Positions 1 through 11,790 are shown, counted from the stretch's first letter. The stretch is 64,000 nucleotides of DNA from Aradus depressus (GCA_963662175.1 OY759214.1:9424001-9488000), one strand, 5' to 3'. The notes: generated by a model not told the origin, from the letters alone. Program-made: numbers and translations.

Positions 1-119
1 GGAGGTGGGGCGGTGATTGGGGGTGGTGGGGGCAGGGGAGGTGGGGGGGAAGCCGGCAGTGGAGGGGCCGCATCCTCATCATCAGCCATATTGCAAGACA
101 AATTGCCCAGTCCCTGCGC
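1..119 (-). CDS. Probable exon 6 of the proline-rich gene, cut by the window edge
   Basis: Minus-strand reading open from 119 to 1 in phase 0, matching the phase 0 end of exon 5. The acceptor is CAG at 122-120, with a second CAG at 116-114 that is also in phase. It encodes a short leader, then MADDEDAAPPLP and a poly-Pro stretch. Alternatively the ATG at 89 could be the start codon of a separate gene. The in-phase acceptor and the matching proline-rich style make an internal exon more likely. Confidence 0.5.
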
Positions 120-3100
120 CTGCATCTACCAAACCGTAAAACATACATACATTAGACTTAAGCAACATAAAGTATAAAGTTGAGGTTACAGCGGGAGCTT
201 GTTCCAGCGAAAAGGCATTCGGAACAATATTCCTGAACAATGAAATAATTGAATTGCTGTACCGGAAGAGACTGGAAGTTCATCGTTCGCAAGATGCTGC
301 TCAAACTTGTCAGAACAATGCTTTTGATTTTTCACTAAAAGACAGATGGGCCGAAGTCAGACACACGTTATCAGGGGTATAAGAGCGTACCAATACTAGG
401 AAATATCAACATATACGGATACTTCGACACTGGCATAACTAACGAGCAGCCACATTGATAAAAGTTTCGAATAATAGGGGAATTTTGCAAAATTTGGGAA
501 GGTTATAATGGATCAGGGGGACGTAATTCTCATTGATCCAGCCAGTTCACAACGAAATCGAAAACTAGGGTTGGGGATAGGTTTTTTGTTACAAACCGTC
601 AAAGTAATGTGTGTACGTCTCTAAAATAATAATCGAATGAGGTTATGTAAGCTCTCTAAATCTTATTATATACAAGATATAATACGTAAAATCCGGTTAT
701 AACGATATTCAAGGGACTAAGAAAAATACATTGTTATATCCGGAACCAAACTGTTAAACCTACATACAAATGTATGGGCTTGTTAGTGAAAAAAAATGTG
801 TTTTCCAATGATCATGACGAGAAAATTTACATATTTTTATTTACTTTTTAAAATTTACATAAAATTTACTTACATACATTTGTAACTGTATACATAAATT
901 ATGTATACACATGAATACATATGTATTAACTTTCCACAAAAAAATCAGTTATTTTAGTTTGCTTGCTTTTTTTTAAGTATAAATTTGTGTTTACATGGCT
1001 ATGAAGTTCCGAAGTCACGATCCCTACGGAGGCAAAGGAAAGACTAATCTGAAACTAGGAATATAGGCACTAGAACGGAAGAGGGGAGGAAAGTTCGAAG
1101 CAAATTCGACAAGGGGGAAATGGTATGTTTAGAAATGGAATGACTCATTGCTCTCGGAAAGAGTAAACAAGAACCGTGTTTAAAACCCTTTTCTATAATA
1201 TTCGTATTTTTCATCCGTTCAAAACTTATATTGTTTTACCCATTTATGTATGTATGTATGTGCGTATGTACTTACATACTATATCGTTATAACCGGAATG
1301 AAAAACAACTTTTTCTTATGTCTTATTAGATCGTTTTATACGGAATATCGTTATACTAACATCGTTAATTCCGGATTTATTTATGTGTATTTATTCTACA
1401 CTTTTAAATAGCAAACCAAACTAGATGCGGGTTTTACATCGTTATATCTGGAAAATCGTTATATCAGGAATCGTTATAAAAGGATTTCACTAATATCAAA
1501 CCAAATCGGGAGGTGATATTTCATCCAAACCTGTCATATTCATCCTACCTTGGTCGAACTGTAACCTTCTTATGATCCTTCTAAGTTTCTTATATGTATA
1601 GATGAGACTGAACGACAAAGCTAGCTTAAAAATCCTCATCAGAATTTTTCAGTTTGAATAATATATTAATAAATAAATATAAAATAGGATACATAGTAAA
1701 AAGATGTAACTTACAACAACACAAGAGGAAATGGTATGGTTGGGAATGAGAGGGATGACGTGGAGAGGAGGAGAGGGACGCCGGGGGTTGTGGTTCCAGC
1801 ACTTCCAACACTTGCCACCCTAGACAGCACAGCACACCTCTCTATAGGCTCATTACACATACACGTAGAAAATATCCTACAATATGTTCACTATTAGAAT
1901 GTTTCATTAAAATAAAGTAGATAATATATTTATATTAAATATTAATTTATTTTCAGTCTCTCATAACTGAAATAAAAGAAAAAAACATTAAATCTACAAC
2001 TTAAATTTGTTCTTTTGATGCAAACTAAGAGGATAATTAATTTCCCTTCCCTTCTCGTCGATGATTTTATGTATAACAAAGAGCTCAGTAAAAAAATTAA
2101 CTGTCTAAAATCCAATCAATCCAAAATCAGAAGTATAAAACTACCAATCGAGAGTGAATGTGTTAAACAATAGGCTTCAAGGAATGGATTGAGGCAGGAA
2201 CTATTTCTGAGAAACTTAAAGGCAGCTATGGGTTAGTATTGAATAGAACCAGATATTCTACACTCGACGTAGAATCCAAAGAGATCCAACCCTTTGGTGT
2301 GGACACAACTAGCCTCCAGTACCTGTGCCTTCTTGTTGTTCTTGTTCTTCTTGGAGACTAGTCCGGCCTGGTGGAAGGGTCGAGGTAAGAAGGTGGAGTT
2401 GGAGTTGGCTACACTGCGAGCTCGGGGAGAGCTCATGTTGAACCTCACTGGAGCTCCACTCACCGTCGGAGCTATCCAACAAAACAGACACAAAAGTTAG
2501 ACAAACTTCAGGGAAAACAAAACATTCTGTAAATGTGCACTAGAATATTATTGAATTAAACTATGTATCCTGTTCTAACTTCAACATGTAACCCTCAAGT
2601 ATCTCTTAAGGAAAAACCTGAATATAACCTGCGAAAAAGGAAGGAAATATATATATTATATACAAAATGAAGAGCACAATTGAATTAATAATACCAAACA
2701 AATACTCCGAGTGGAAGCTGGGATGACGGTTTGAGCTGAGGCTACTGAGACTCACAATATAGCCATAACAGACCGTCGATGCGACGACAATATCTCCTAT
2801 CTGATGTTTATAACAAAGTAATTTTCGTCCTACATGACTAATTTAGTGATATTATTATTCACTGTCATCTTTATTACGTTTTTTCATAAACGTTTCTCAA
2901 GTATATTTTTAATTTTCTGCAAGGTTTTTAGTTTTACACATAGGAGGAATTGTCGTGGCAACAATGGCAATCATAACCCTGGTCTCAAGTCCACTTAGAG
3001 CGTCTAGTGCGCCTACCAACCCGAAATCTAGATTATACAGTGTCTAAAATTATCTTTTCTATATATTTTCCCCCCGAAAGCGATGGCTTGTGCCACGCCA

Positions 3101-6100
3101 GGGACCCGTCAGACCCTACCCTAGCTAACCAAATCGGATTAGACAAAGTTTAGGACCCCCCAGTAGAATCGGGCTCTTGTCCATCAGAGCGATGAAAGAG
3201 CTCACAATAATTAACTCTATTTTTCTCTTCCCACGAATTCTCCAAGTCGTATTGCGCTTCAGATTTAGTTCGGCGGTCTGCCGACAGAGCTAGGTTTCAT
3301 TGTTTGTAACATGAACTCTAGTCGCTAAAATGTGATGTGCTATTCTTTCAGCTTTGCACTTTTTTTCCCTAATGGTTTGTAAATTCTCATATATTCCCTG
3401 ACTGGGGATTTATTTTTATTTGAGTTACTACATTATTTGAGTTAATTATCAGATTTATGCTGATATTATTTCAAGTACTCATACTATGTTCTGCTTTCAT
3501 AAGGAATTGAATAAATTAAAGAAGAAAAACAATATGTTACAGGCGTAATGTTGTAGATAGGTGGTTGCCATGGAGGCGGAGAGCTGGGCGGCAGCAGCAG
3601 CAGAGATGGAGGATGGTGTGGAGGCGGGGTGAGGGACGGCTGAAGCAGACTGAGGTGGTGGGGGTGGCGTCATGGTGCCTGGGGGAGGAGTGACACTCAC
3701 CTGGGGCGGGGGGCCCGGAGGTAGAGGAGGCAGTTCACCATCATGCTGAAACACACAAAGTAGTAGGGTTGACAACCATGTTACATTATGCACGTACAAT
3801 AAACCTCACATAAACTTTTAAGCAGGTTTATTTTTGCAACCCTTCGTCAGCGCATAACCATGAAGCAAGTAAATTGGCTGAATACGTTTACAATTTAAGA
3901 ATATAAGCCTCTCCTAAGTAATCAGGTTCTCTCAGTTCTGCAACAGACCACATATTTGGGATGAGGTAGGCCTCCATTTAACTATATCTACCACAGTTGT
4001 TACACAGCACGCATATCGTGTCATTATTTGAGTTAATTATATTTTTACCTCGCTCTGATTTGGACACATCTAAAATCTAGGTCTACCTAGTGTCACAGGA
4101 GCTAGATATGTCTCTGGGTGTAGCATATCTTCTGAGCTGTTTATTATAATAAAATATAATATAATTTTATTTTTTCGATTGAGAAACCTTTTTTTCGCTT
4201 CTATTTTTAGGTCAATATTTGGCGGTGCTTTCTTAAACCACAGTGGTTTTTTGAGAATTTACTTTTTTTTTTTTAAATGCCAAACATTTTATGCAGTAAC
4301 AACTTAAGGCTGATATTTTTCATTCCTAATATCGAAATCGACATTTTTATGTCGGGCTGGGCTGCCTCCCACTTCCTCTTCTCGCGGCTTCTCCAACTAA
4401 ACCCAGAGTTACATAGACGGGTACAAGCAAATGCTGTCTGTGACGGCTTCTAAAACGACGAGAAATCAAAATCAGTTTCAGGAAACTGGTCATAATTCTG
4501 ATGTATTAATCATTAAGAGCGATTATTTTATTTATCTAGAAGAAAAAAAAAATCTGCCCTATCGATGAGCAACTTCGAATTCTTGATAATGAAATGTCAA
4601 AGACAGACACAGCATTATACCAATAACAGCAGAAGGGTAGATAAATTAGCGATTGGAAGAGGCCTCTCCTAGTAATGCTACTTACAAGATGTGTCTTAGT
4701 CGTCTCTGCAGGTTTCTGTTCTGTTTGTTGCTGCTGTATCGGCTGGTGCTGTTGCGGAGGCACCATCCACGTGCCGACCCCATGGCCATAGCCAGGGTAC
4801 CCTCCTGTCCCAGTCCCAGCACCGGTCCCCCACTCCGCCGAAGGCATCGTCTAGGTTTACAACAAATAACATTAGAGATTAATTTTAATTATTAATCTAA
4901 TATACTAGAAGATATAAATAAAATGGCTTGGGGCAAAATAGTGCTAGCCACGCTTTTATGTTTTTGATAAAAATGGGTTTCATTTATTGTTGTTATGATT
5001 TCCAATATTTACTCCTCCATTTTATGGGAAGAATAAAGAACAATAACACATTTTCGAGTAATTTGTGGATGAGCACAGACAGCTATAGTCCATCATACAA
5101 CTTAGTCATCTCTTTCCAATCATTGTCATATCACAGGCGTACAAAGGGAGAGATAAATATATTCAGACAAGGACAAAACTGCCTCCCAAATTTAGTCATT
5201 ATAGGAGATCTTACTACTTAAAAATGATCAAGATGAGAATGGAAAATTTAAATTGACTTGTAAATTAATTAAGATATTTGAAGGGTTTCTCCTTTTCATA
5301 AGCAAAGCAATTTTTAAAATGACCGTAATGATACTAAAGTTTCACTTCGACGACGTTGTACACCAAGACGGGGTAAAATCGGAAACATAGTAGCCCGGTT
5401 GTGTAGTGGGGTGGCCTTCCTCTTATATAGGGGGTGTGTGGACCATTGCTGATGAGTCAAGTGGCAGATTCTACCCCCCTCCCCCCCGCGAGATTTCTCA
5501 CCCCACTCGCAGGATTCTTCTGCCCCTCACAATATGGAATTTAATCCCTCCTAGATATTGAAATATGATTTTTTGCTCACTTACCTAACCCCTGTTTTTC
5601 TTGGCCTCATGTACCGTGCATATTGGTTTTTTTTTTTGACCTAATGTACCGCGCATATTGGCAAACCTCCCTGTTTTTTTTGACTTGATGTACCGTGCAT
5701 ATTCGCAAACCTCCCTCTTTTTTTTTTTTTTGTTGACCCGATGTACCGTGCATATTGGCAAACCTCCCTGTTTTTTTTTTGACCTGATGTACCGTGCATA
5801 TTGGCAAACCTCCCTGTTTTTTTTGACCTGATTGATGTACCGTGCATATTGGCAAACCTCCCTGTTTTTTTTGACCTGATGTACCGTGCATATTCGCAAA
5901 CCTCCCTGTTATTAAATGTATTATAAATGTCTGAAGCATTTCTGCGATCTGGGTCGATATGGTGGAAAGCTAATAAAATAAATAAAAACAAAGAATTTGT
6001 GTGACTGTTATATTATTAGTGTTATATTGTTATAACTTAGTAATGACGATGGCGTAAACCGAAACCGGTACACTTTATGTAAACATTCTTCTGGAATTAG

Positions 6101-9100
6101 ACAATATAAAAGTTAAACAAATACTTTGTTTTTATGTATTAAATGTAGGCTAAGTTCCAAATAAATACTTTCTAAATTTCCCTAACAGTTTTGAACTTTA
6201 CGTGGTAGGTTTAAAAATTGGCAATCTGACCCGCTGTGGGATATACACTTTATCGATCACGCAATGAGAAGTCAATTACAAATCAAAACAAATGTTTCAT
6301 TAAACTAAAAATGAATAGAATAATCAAAAAAATACATACCCCATAATACGGATAAGGATATTGAGCTCCATACGCAGCCGCTGTGGTTCCATACCTTAAA
6401 AATAAATTAATGAATTTTAAAGCAAAGACATATATATTTTTTTAAATAACAATTGCACGAAATTAAAGTTAAAACACATTGAGTACGCCATCCTTCGGAT
6501 GAGACGTTCCCATGGCCCCCAGCCTGTGCGATGTCAGATACTCGTTTAACCTTTAAGTAGGGAGGTGGTTTATCCAAACGTAAGTAGGGAGGTGGGGTGC
6601 TCACAACACCCAAACGAAAAAAATCGTAAAAAATAAATGCGTTTTTGAAAATTAGTATCTATATTACTACTTCATTTTTTAAACCCTATACCTATATTTT
6701 ATAAATGAATAATTAACTAAAATGCTCGAATTTTGTCTTTTTTTAATGATACCATTTTAATAGGATTTCTTCTTGAGTTATTATTTTTCTATACCTTTAT
6801 CAAAAATATGATATTGTAAAATCATATACAATTCTAAACTAAGTTACAATTGATTGTTAAAGGATAGCAGGAGACAAAAAAACTAATTTTCATAAAATAT
6901 ATTGTTGCTAACTATACAAATTCAAACAGTAAAGTAGTACCTATCACTTACTCGAAACATTCAGAACAAATTTTTTTCATGTAATTCATACACATAAATT
7001 TTTTGCAAGAACAACAAAAAAACTTTGTTTTCTTATCTGCGTTTCATGGGCAAACATTACATCTACCGGAAAGTCTCTGCTCTGATTTTGGTGCTGGTTC
7101 TGGTGTGCTCTTCCCGGACATTTTTGCCGCATTTAGCCTGATGTTTTTGGGAATCAAAGACCTCTATTCAATTTCTGGTCCAATCAAAAATTTGAACTAT
7201 CCAAGTTTGTGGTAGGATTATTGCCCATATATATTGCCTGAGAGTTAATGCCGGCAATGTCGAGGCTTCTAAAGAAGACATTTAGGGGCCAACGTTTACA
7301 TCGCCGAGCTACAGTATGTGTAGCGCACATCTTGTCAATGACGTCCACACCACCTTTCGTTAGATTATAGAATGTAATTATTTCTGGCTTATTATTATCT
7401 CCAGTCGATTCATCCAAATCTTTAGAATTTGGGTACATACTTGAAAGGAGTCAAACAATTTTACCTTTCCTTGGTATATAGGAAAGTGCAGTGAGCTGGT
7501 TACTGTAGGCAAAAATGGTGCTATTTTCTGTCCTGCCTCTAATCATACTTAGCTCAGTAGGAAGCTCCAGTTTATTTTTCCTTATAGTTCCGACATAGGT
7601 CAAATTTTTATCTAGGAGTTCTCATACGACATATTAAACTGAAGTCGAACAAAAAATTCTATTTTATATTGTAATAACGTAAGTAGGGATGTGGGGTGTT
7701 GTGAGCACCCACAGACAATAAATGATCCTAAAGATAAACAAGGAAAGTTAAATCTGATGCCATTGCCACCTCAATATATAAACAGCTGTTATTTAGGAAG
7801 GTAGCAAAAAGATCAACAGGACTGCAAACCTATTAATTAAAAATATAGAGCAACTAATGTCGTGGGGTGCTGTGAACACCCCACCTCCCTACTTAAAGGT
7901 TAAAAGGATTGATTACATTTAGAGACAGAATGACTAATTTCAGTTAAAAATAGAAAAAATTCTACGTATTACCTCTGCGAATAAGCCTATCCCATGGAGT
8001 GAATACATTATTACTAAACTTCTTTCTTCGGCTTTTGCGTCTAAGTATCACGAACTGACCTCTCTACACCCTAAAATTTACTTCTTGTCTAATATTTTTA
8101 ACGTGGATAGATATAATGATTAGAGGAAAAGCATATAGCAACTAAAACAGTAATGTGATCTAATAAGTAAAAAATAAAGGAAAATGTATGTTTTTCTATG
8201 AATATTGTCTATTTCACAAAATATATAAAATTTATGGGAGGACTTTCGGTATTGCTACCATCTTAGCCACGACTAAACAAATACTAAATGGAAGTTCAAC
8301 ATGTGTACGAGTACAACGAGTTCGAAGTGTAATTATTATTAAAAGGCAGTTTCTTGTTATCTCGGCAATTACCTTGAAATTGAGAACCTTAAGCCTAAAT
8401 TTTGTTTTCTTTATTAATAATGTTTACCTGAATAAAATACAAAAGAAGACTATAATCTTCTTGAAAATAGATTGATGTTATTTACTTCTTACTTTTTAAA
8501 TAATAAAACTTTCATTCATTCGTTAGTAATTTTCTTCTAATAGATACATTTGTAAACTTTATTTTTTTATGGATTAGTTCTGAAGAAACTGCCATTTTAT
8601 TTCCAATTTTCACTGTCAAATTATGTAATAAGCCTATTTCAAATCTTAACCAATGGCCTAATGTACATAAGATCTTCAAATAAAATACAAATTTGCAAAA
8701 ACTGTTCCTAGTTTTAGCACGTTTCATTCTATTATTGTATATTCAAATTATATTATTAGACCCAAAGAGTATATAACTATTTTTTAAATATAAATCCACT
8801 GATCTCTAAAACTAACTACTTTATTAGAGATCAGTGGTTGAACCGAAAAATTATATGAAATAAGAAGGATTTAAATACGGAATAGTTCGGGCAGTTAGGT
8901 CTCAAAAGTTAAATAAGATCGTAAAAGACAGAAGCTGCTTCTGGACACAGATTCACAAGATTAAATAAAAAAAAATAAACAAAACTAAAAATACAATAAC
9001 AGTAATTACTTACATGTATGGATTTTGATACATATTGTACATATTCATGTTGTAATTCCATGTTGCTTGAGGAACTGTCTGTTGAGACTGAGTAGATGGA

Positions 9101-9129
9101 CTTTTATCTGACATATCCATTAGTGTCAT
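1..9129 (-). CDS. Proline/tyrosine/glutamine-rich protein gene, six exons seen, 3' end off the window (possibly LENG8-like)
   Basis: Coding exons on the minus strand are 9129-9014, 6394-6340, 4850-4686, 3745-3541, 2471-2323 and 119-1. All joins use GT-AG sites and every phase agrees: exon 1 ends with two bases, exon 2 supplies one, exons 2 and 3 end in phase 0, exon 4 ends with one base and exon 5 supplies two. The first five exons encode 230 residues. The protein starts MDMSDKSP or MTLMDMSD, is rich in Asn/Tyr/Met (residues 22-40), then Gly/Tyr and Gln, then has PPLPPGPPPQ, a basic run KKNKNNKK, and a second acidic-proline stretch (DDEDAAPPLP). No catalytic domain is visible. Low complexity of this kind is common in nuclear RNA-processing proteins. 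The order Tyr/Pro/Met-rich N-terminus, PPLPPG, then a VRFNM segment recalls LENG8, but this is a weak guess. The conserved C-terminal part would lie left of base 1. Confidence 0.72.
120..2322 (-). other. Intron of the proline-rich gene with repeat content
   Basis: AT-rich intron. It contains the putative TIR-rich element at 687-1489. A GC-richer patch at about 1740-1832 has a possible minus-strand acceptor at 1831-1830. It could be a skipped or alternative exon, but no convincing donor or reading frame was found and it is not called. Confidence 0.45.
687..1489. mobile_element. Putative TIR-rich non-autonomous DNA element (MITE-like)
   Basis: An AATCCGGTTATAACGATAT-type sequence near 688-706 recurs as an inverted copy at 1281-1299, and further CGTTATA / TTATATCCGG motifs lie at 735-745 and 1438-1480. 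The outer ends (ATCC...TTATAACGAT on the left, its inverse before 1489 on the right) look like imperfect terminal inverted repeats. No transposase is encoded. The family was not identified. Confidence 0.35.
2323..2471 (-). CDS. Exon 5 (149 bp) of the proline-rich gene
   Basis: Acceptor AG just before 2471 and donor GTACTG after 2323. Two leading bases complete the codon from exon 4, followed by 49 codons. The peptide contains GAPVRFNM, an Arg/Ser-rich stretch and ends KKNKNNKKAQ, which could act as a nuclear localisation signal. Confidence 0.68.
3065..3215 (+). mobile_element. SINE 3' fragment
   Basis: Matches the 3' half of the SINE at 10410-10640: both share a stretch like AGGACTCCCACAGTAGAGTC, then GGGCTC and a CAGAGTGACGAAAGAGC-like end, with several substitutions. 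It lies in an intron of the proline-rich gene. Confidence 0.5.
3541..3745 (-). CDS. Exon 4 (205 bp) of the proline-rich gene
   Basis: Strong acceptor (TTTGTGTGTTTCAG) before 3745 and donor GTAAC after 3541. It encodes HDGELPPLPPGPPPQ, a further poly-Pro run, then a Ser/Ala-rich stretch with five Ala in a row and the end TTYLQHYA. It leaves one base that joins the next exon to make a Ser codon. GC content is well above the surrounding AT-rich intron, as expected for coding sequence. Confidence 0.75.
4686..4850 (-). CDS. Exon 3 (165 bp) of the proline-rich gene
   Basis: Phase 0 at both ends, acceptor ...CCTAG before 4850 and donor GTAAGT after 4686. It encodes a Gly/Tyr stretch (GGYPGYGHG), then a Gln-rich run (PPQQHQPIQQQQ) and a Thr/Lys-rich end. 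The start TMPSAEW could suggest a first exon, but the good acceptor and in-phase upstream exon favour an internal exon. Confidence 0.72.
5600..5915. repeat. Minisatellite, about seven copies of a 42-57 bp unit
   Basis: The unit contains GATGTACCGTGCATATTGGC, then AAACCTCCCTG and a T-run of variable length. Variation of the T-run and one small duplication explain the length differences. The repeat is open in several minus-strand frames, giving ORFs of about 100 codons that I take as artefacts of the repeat. It lies in the intron between exons 2 and 3 of the proline-rich gene. Confidence 0.85.
6340..6394 (-). CDS. Exon 2 (55 bp) of the proline-rich gene
   Basis: Acceptor TTTTTAAG before 6394 and donor GTATGT after 6340. 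The single leading base completes a codon from exon 1, followed by 18 codons rich in Tyr, Ala and Pro (YPYPYYG at the end). The exon is too short to stand out as an ORF and was found by phase and composition. Confidence 0.65.
6470..6549 (+). mobile_element. SINE body fragment, interrupted by a piggyBac element
   Basis: Carries the SINE body motif GCCATCCTTCGGATGAGACG and GATGTCAGATACTCG. The same family has TACTCTTTAAAGACCCC at this point. Here the TTAA is split by the piggyBac element and the SINE resumes at 7900 (TTAAAAGG...). Confidence 0.7.
6546..7903 (-). mobile_element. piggyBac-like element, internally deleted, with TTAA duplications
   Basis: Terminal inverted repeats are a perfect 19 bp: CCTTTAAGTAGGGAGGTGG at 6550-6568 and its reverse complement at 7881-7899. 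They are flanked by TTAA at 6546-6549 and 7900-7903, the target duplication typical of piggyBac. A second inverted pair lies inside: GGGTGCTCACAACACCC near 6596-6612 and its reverse complement near 7697-7713. The interior holds a decayed transposase on the minus strand. At about 1.35 kb it is too short for an autonomous element. Confidence 0.88.
6955..7625 (-). pseudogene. piggyBac transposase remnant (C-terminal part)
   Basis: Read on the minus strand from about 7625: KNLTYVGTIRKNK, then STIFAYSNQ..LSYIPRKGK, then KPEIITFYNLTKGGVDVID and RWPLNVFFRSLDIAGINSQ, all hallmark blocks of the DDE_Tnp_1_7 piggyBac fold, the last Asp of the catalytic set lying in GGVDVID. A Cys-rich tail follows near 7060-6955 (CNVCP...KFFCCSCKKFMC), the zinc-binding C-terminus of the family. 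Stops and at least two frameshifts break it, and the N-terminal third is missing. Confidence 0.82.
7904..9013. other. AT-rich rest of intron 1 of the proline-rich gene
   Basis: The remaining SINE tail continues briefly after 7903. An end fragment of a dispersed TIR family lies at 8195-8285 (GGACTTTCGGTATTGCTACC), the same family as the foldback elements at 54.4-55.6 kb. I see nothing else. Confidence 0.5.
9014..9129 (-). CDS. Exon 1 (start exon) of the proline-rich gene
   Basis: Two in-frame ATGs, at 9129 and 9120. A stop lies in frame a few codons upstream of the first, so translation must start at one of these. The encoded N-terminus ends in a run rich in Asn, Met and Tyr. The donor is GTAAGT directly after 9014, leaving two bases that complete a Met codon with the first base of the next exon. 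Confidence 0.75.
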
Positions 9130-11040
9130 TTGGCACTCTTCAAAAAATTAGCAACTACAAATAACAAAAAAATGTAAAATAATATAGATGAAAGAAATAT
9201 AAATAGGTCAATTATGTATGTTTCCATAGCGAATACGGGCTGATCAAAACAAAAACTAATTTTCATATTTTTAAGATTTACCTCATTCAGAAACTGAAAT
9301 GTACAGTTTATAAAATGTACTTTGAAATAATATAGTGAAAGAATATACTAACAATAAGCAAAATAATACTAATAAGAAAATAGAACCCCAAATGAGACCA
9401 CGATAACAAACTCCTTAGTTCTAGACAAGATTGCCAACCGCTGACCCAACATTTATTACAAAAATCTATCGATTATTTAGGAAAAATAAAATACATTATT
9501 TAAATAATGTTATTTATTAATAACAGTGGGGAATAAAATTGAAACATACAGAAAAACAAAATTAAAAAATAAGAACCGTTGTTTACCTTTCACGTTTACT
9601 TAAACTTTCTTTTCCACATATTATTCTTTGAGAATAAATAAAGTAGTACAAGCTTAAATAACTTCTTAAAGCCAATAATTTTATTTATTTTGCGATTGCA
9701 AAATAACAACTTGGCTTCTGAGAGTTACCAACAATTAATTTAGTATTTCAGTCAGTATAATATAAACACATTAATAGGGAAACTAAAAGATAAAAATAAA
9801 TTCTTATGTGTAGAAATTTGAACCATATTGTTATTGGAGTGAAATTGAACATGTGCTTTATATGTTATTATTACTTGATACTAAGTTGCTGACATGTTAA
9901 AATTTTTCGACTCATACCTTAACACTTAGGGGTATTGCCCCTTAAGGGAAGTGCAGAAATGGAATGAATCACTGAAAAAAGAGAGCCTCTTTTGGTGGTA
10001 ATTATTAATAAGAATTTATGATTAAAAAATAATATCGCTGGAATTAGGTTTCTTCCTCAGTATATTTTTTGATTGTTAATTTGGCATTTTGAAAAGATAA
10101 TTATGAATCATTCTGTGTTTTAAAAGAGAAAATATTGTAGGTCTGTTCTCCACTTGTTTGCTCAAGTGTACGGGATTTGTGGAACTCAGATATTGGTTAT
10201 AAACATTTTTTATAAATACTTTGCATAAGTAACCAATGTACTGCCTAGAATGGGGCTAAACGAGAAAAAATATATCCCTGGAATGTTCGGAATAAACGCC
10301 AACTAGGGGGAAGGTCAGGGCCTCAATATATTTAATTCCCGTAGGATATGTGTAGTGAAACTCAATATTTTAGCCCGACCGACGCCCTTAGTTTATTTTA
10401 TCTGGGAGGTAAAATAAACTTAAGCACGCCGTCCTTCGGATGGGACGTTAAGCGATGGTCCCGAGCCTGTACGATGTCAGGTACTCTTTAAAGACCCCTA
10501 CCCAAGATGAATAAAAAATTTAGGACTCCCACAGTAGAGTCGGGCTCATGTACACCAGAGTGACGAAAGAGCGCTCTGGTAGTAAGCGATATGACCTCGT
10601 AGTTAAAGCCCGGGCATGTGTCATAAAACCTAACCTAACTCAATATTTTGGCAGGGCATCCAACTGTGCGGCACTATGTGTACATATATTTGTAATTTGC
10701 TTATTGTTGTACCTATTAAATCTCTATAATATTTTTGTGGAGGATTTCACTCAAAATTCAGCTATTTAACCTAACGAAATTGGTAAAAAATAATTATCAA
10801 ATCTTAAATACGATGCTTTCTCTCCTTTCCATTTCTCGCACGCGTTTCATGATGAACCATTTTATTTATTTTTTCTTTTTTTTTTATCCTCAGGAGTATA
10901 ATTAATTTCTATATAAATATAGATATTAATTTCTGTGTAAATGAAATTTCATTTCAAAACTGATTCTGATACCAAATCTGATTCTGAAGCCAAAACCGAT
11001 TCTAAAACCAAAACTGATTTAAAAAAAAAAAAAGAAGAGT
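9130..11040. other. Intergenic region upstream of the proline-rich gene
   Basis: AT-rich sequence that must hold the promoter and 5' UTR of the minus-strand gene. No TATA box or initiator stands out. It contains the SINE at 10410-10640 and, at 10957-11020, about three copies of an 18-bp CTGATTCTGAAACCAAAA-like repeat followed by an A-run. Confidence 0.5.
10410..10640 (+). mobile_element. SINE, 5'-truncated, longest body copy in the window
   Basis: Begins at the conserved body: AGCACGCCGTCCTTCGGATG, GGACGTTAAGCGATGGTCCC, GTACGATGTCAGGTACTC. It runs on through ACAGTAGAGTCGGGCTC to a CAGAGTGACGAAAGAGC segment and tail. The tRNA-like head is absent. It is the best reference here for what lies 3' of the conserved domain. 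Confidence 0.75.
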
Positions 11041-11084
11041 GATCACTACATATGGTTCAAGCCAACATCGCCTTATTGAAGTAC

Positions 11085-11320
11085 ATTTCATAAAATATAC
11101 GGGTTAGTCTACCGTATAACGGACGCGTCTCTGAACAAATAGGAAACATCTTTAAACAAAGGGGTTTCAAAACACGAAATACGAAAAAAGGTAGACAGCT
11201 CCACTCTCTTGAACAGCTGGAAATAATAGAGCTAAGAAAAATTGGAATTAATATTACGACTAAACACACTTTAAATTCTCTACCTGTTAACGCCACTAAG
11301 TTAATATAATATATTGTGTA
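11085..11320 (+). pseudogene. Fragment of a retroelement polyprotein, probably Penelope-like
   Basis: One plus-strand frame reads LPYNGRVSEQIGNIFKQRGF followed by KTRNTKK..RQLHSLEQLEI and a Leu/Ile-rich stretch. The pattern 'xPYxxxxSExIxxIFKxxxxK' occurs just after the RT domain in Penelope-like elements. No RT motif or GIY-YIG nuclease remains, so the assignment is tentative. A 16-bp inverted repeat, ATTTTGTACTGTAAAT at 11319-11334 with its reverse complement ATTTACAGTACAAAAT, lies at its 3' side. Confidence 0.35.
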
Positions 11321-11790
11321 TTTTGTACTGTAAATAGTTTGCACATATCTATTTACAGTACAAAATTTATTATTTTTTTGTACTTCGATATTATGTCATA
11401 TAGCCGTTATTTCACTTACTTCTTATGTATCCTATATACAATACTATGATCCCCATTTCTCTAGTTTTTAAATATCTTGCTACTTTATTTTATTGATTTA
11501 ATGATATTTATGATAAAATTCAAATATGTATAACAGTCAATGTGTTCCGTTAAGCCCAAATGGGAGGTCAAATGTCCGATAGAGATAGATGATAGAGAAA
11601 TGTATCCCCCTTCTCAAAGCCACAGGAATAAACCTATTTTCGTTTTGAAAAATGGTTTGGTTTACAATCATAAAGAGAATTAAAGGGTCGATCAACTTTT
11701 TGTTATAATGCCTCTTATTTAAAATTTTGAATAAAACATGTTATGTATTATAATTACCAAAAAAAAAACGAGGTACAGCGCAGATAATAT

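Noticed and set aside
1626..1835. 69-codon minus-strand ORF as an exon of the proline-rich gene
   Set aside because: GC-rich and partly Pro/Ser-rich with a possible acceptor, but no donor was found, and the in-phase frame from the acceptor is not the proline-rich one.
5585..5991. Three overlapping minus-strand ORFs of 104-116 codons
   Set aside because: All are frames through the same minisatellite; T-run length changes shift frames between copies.
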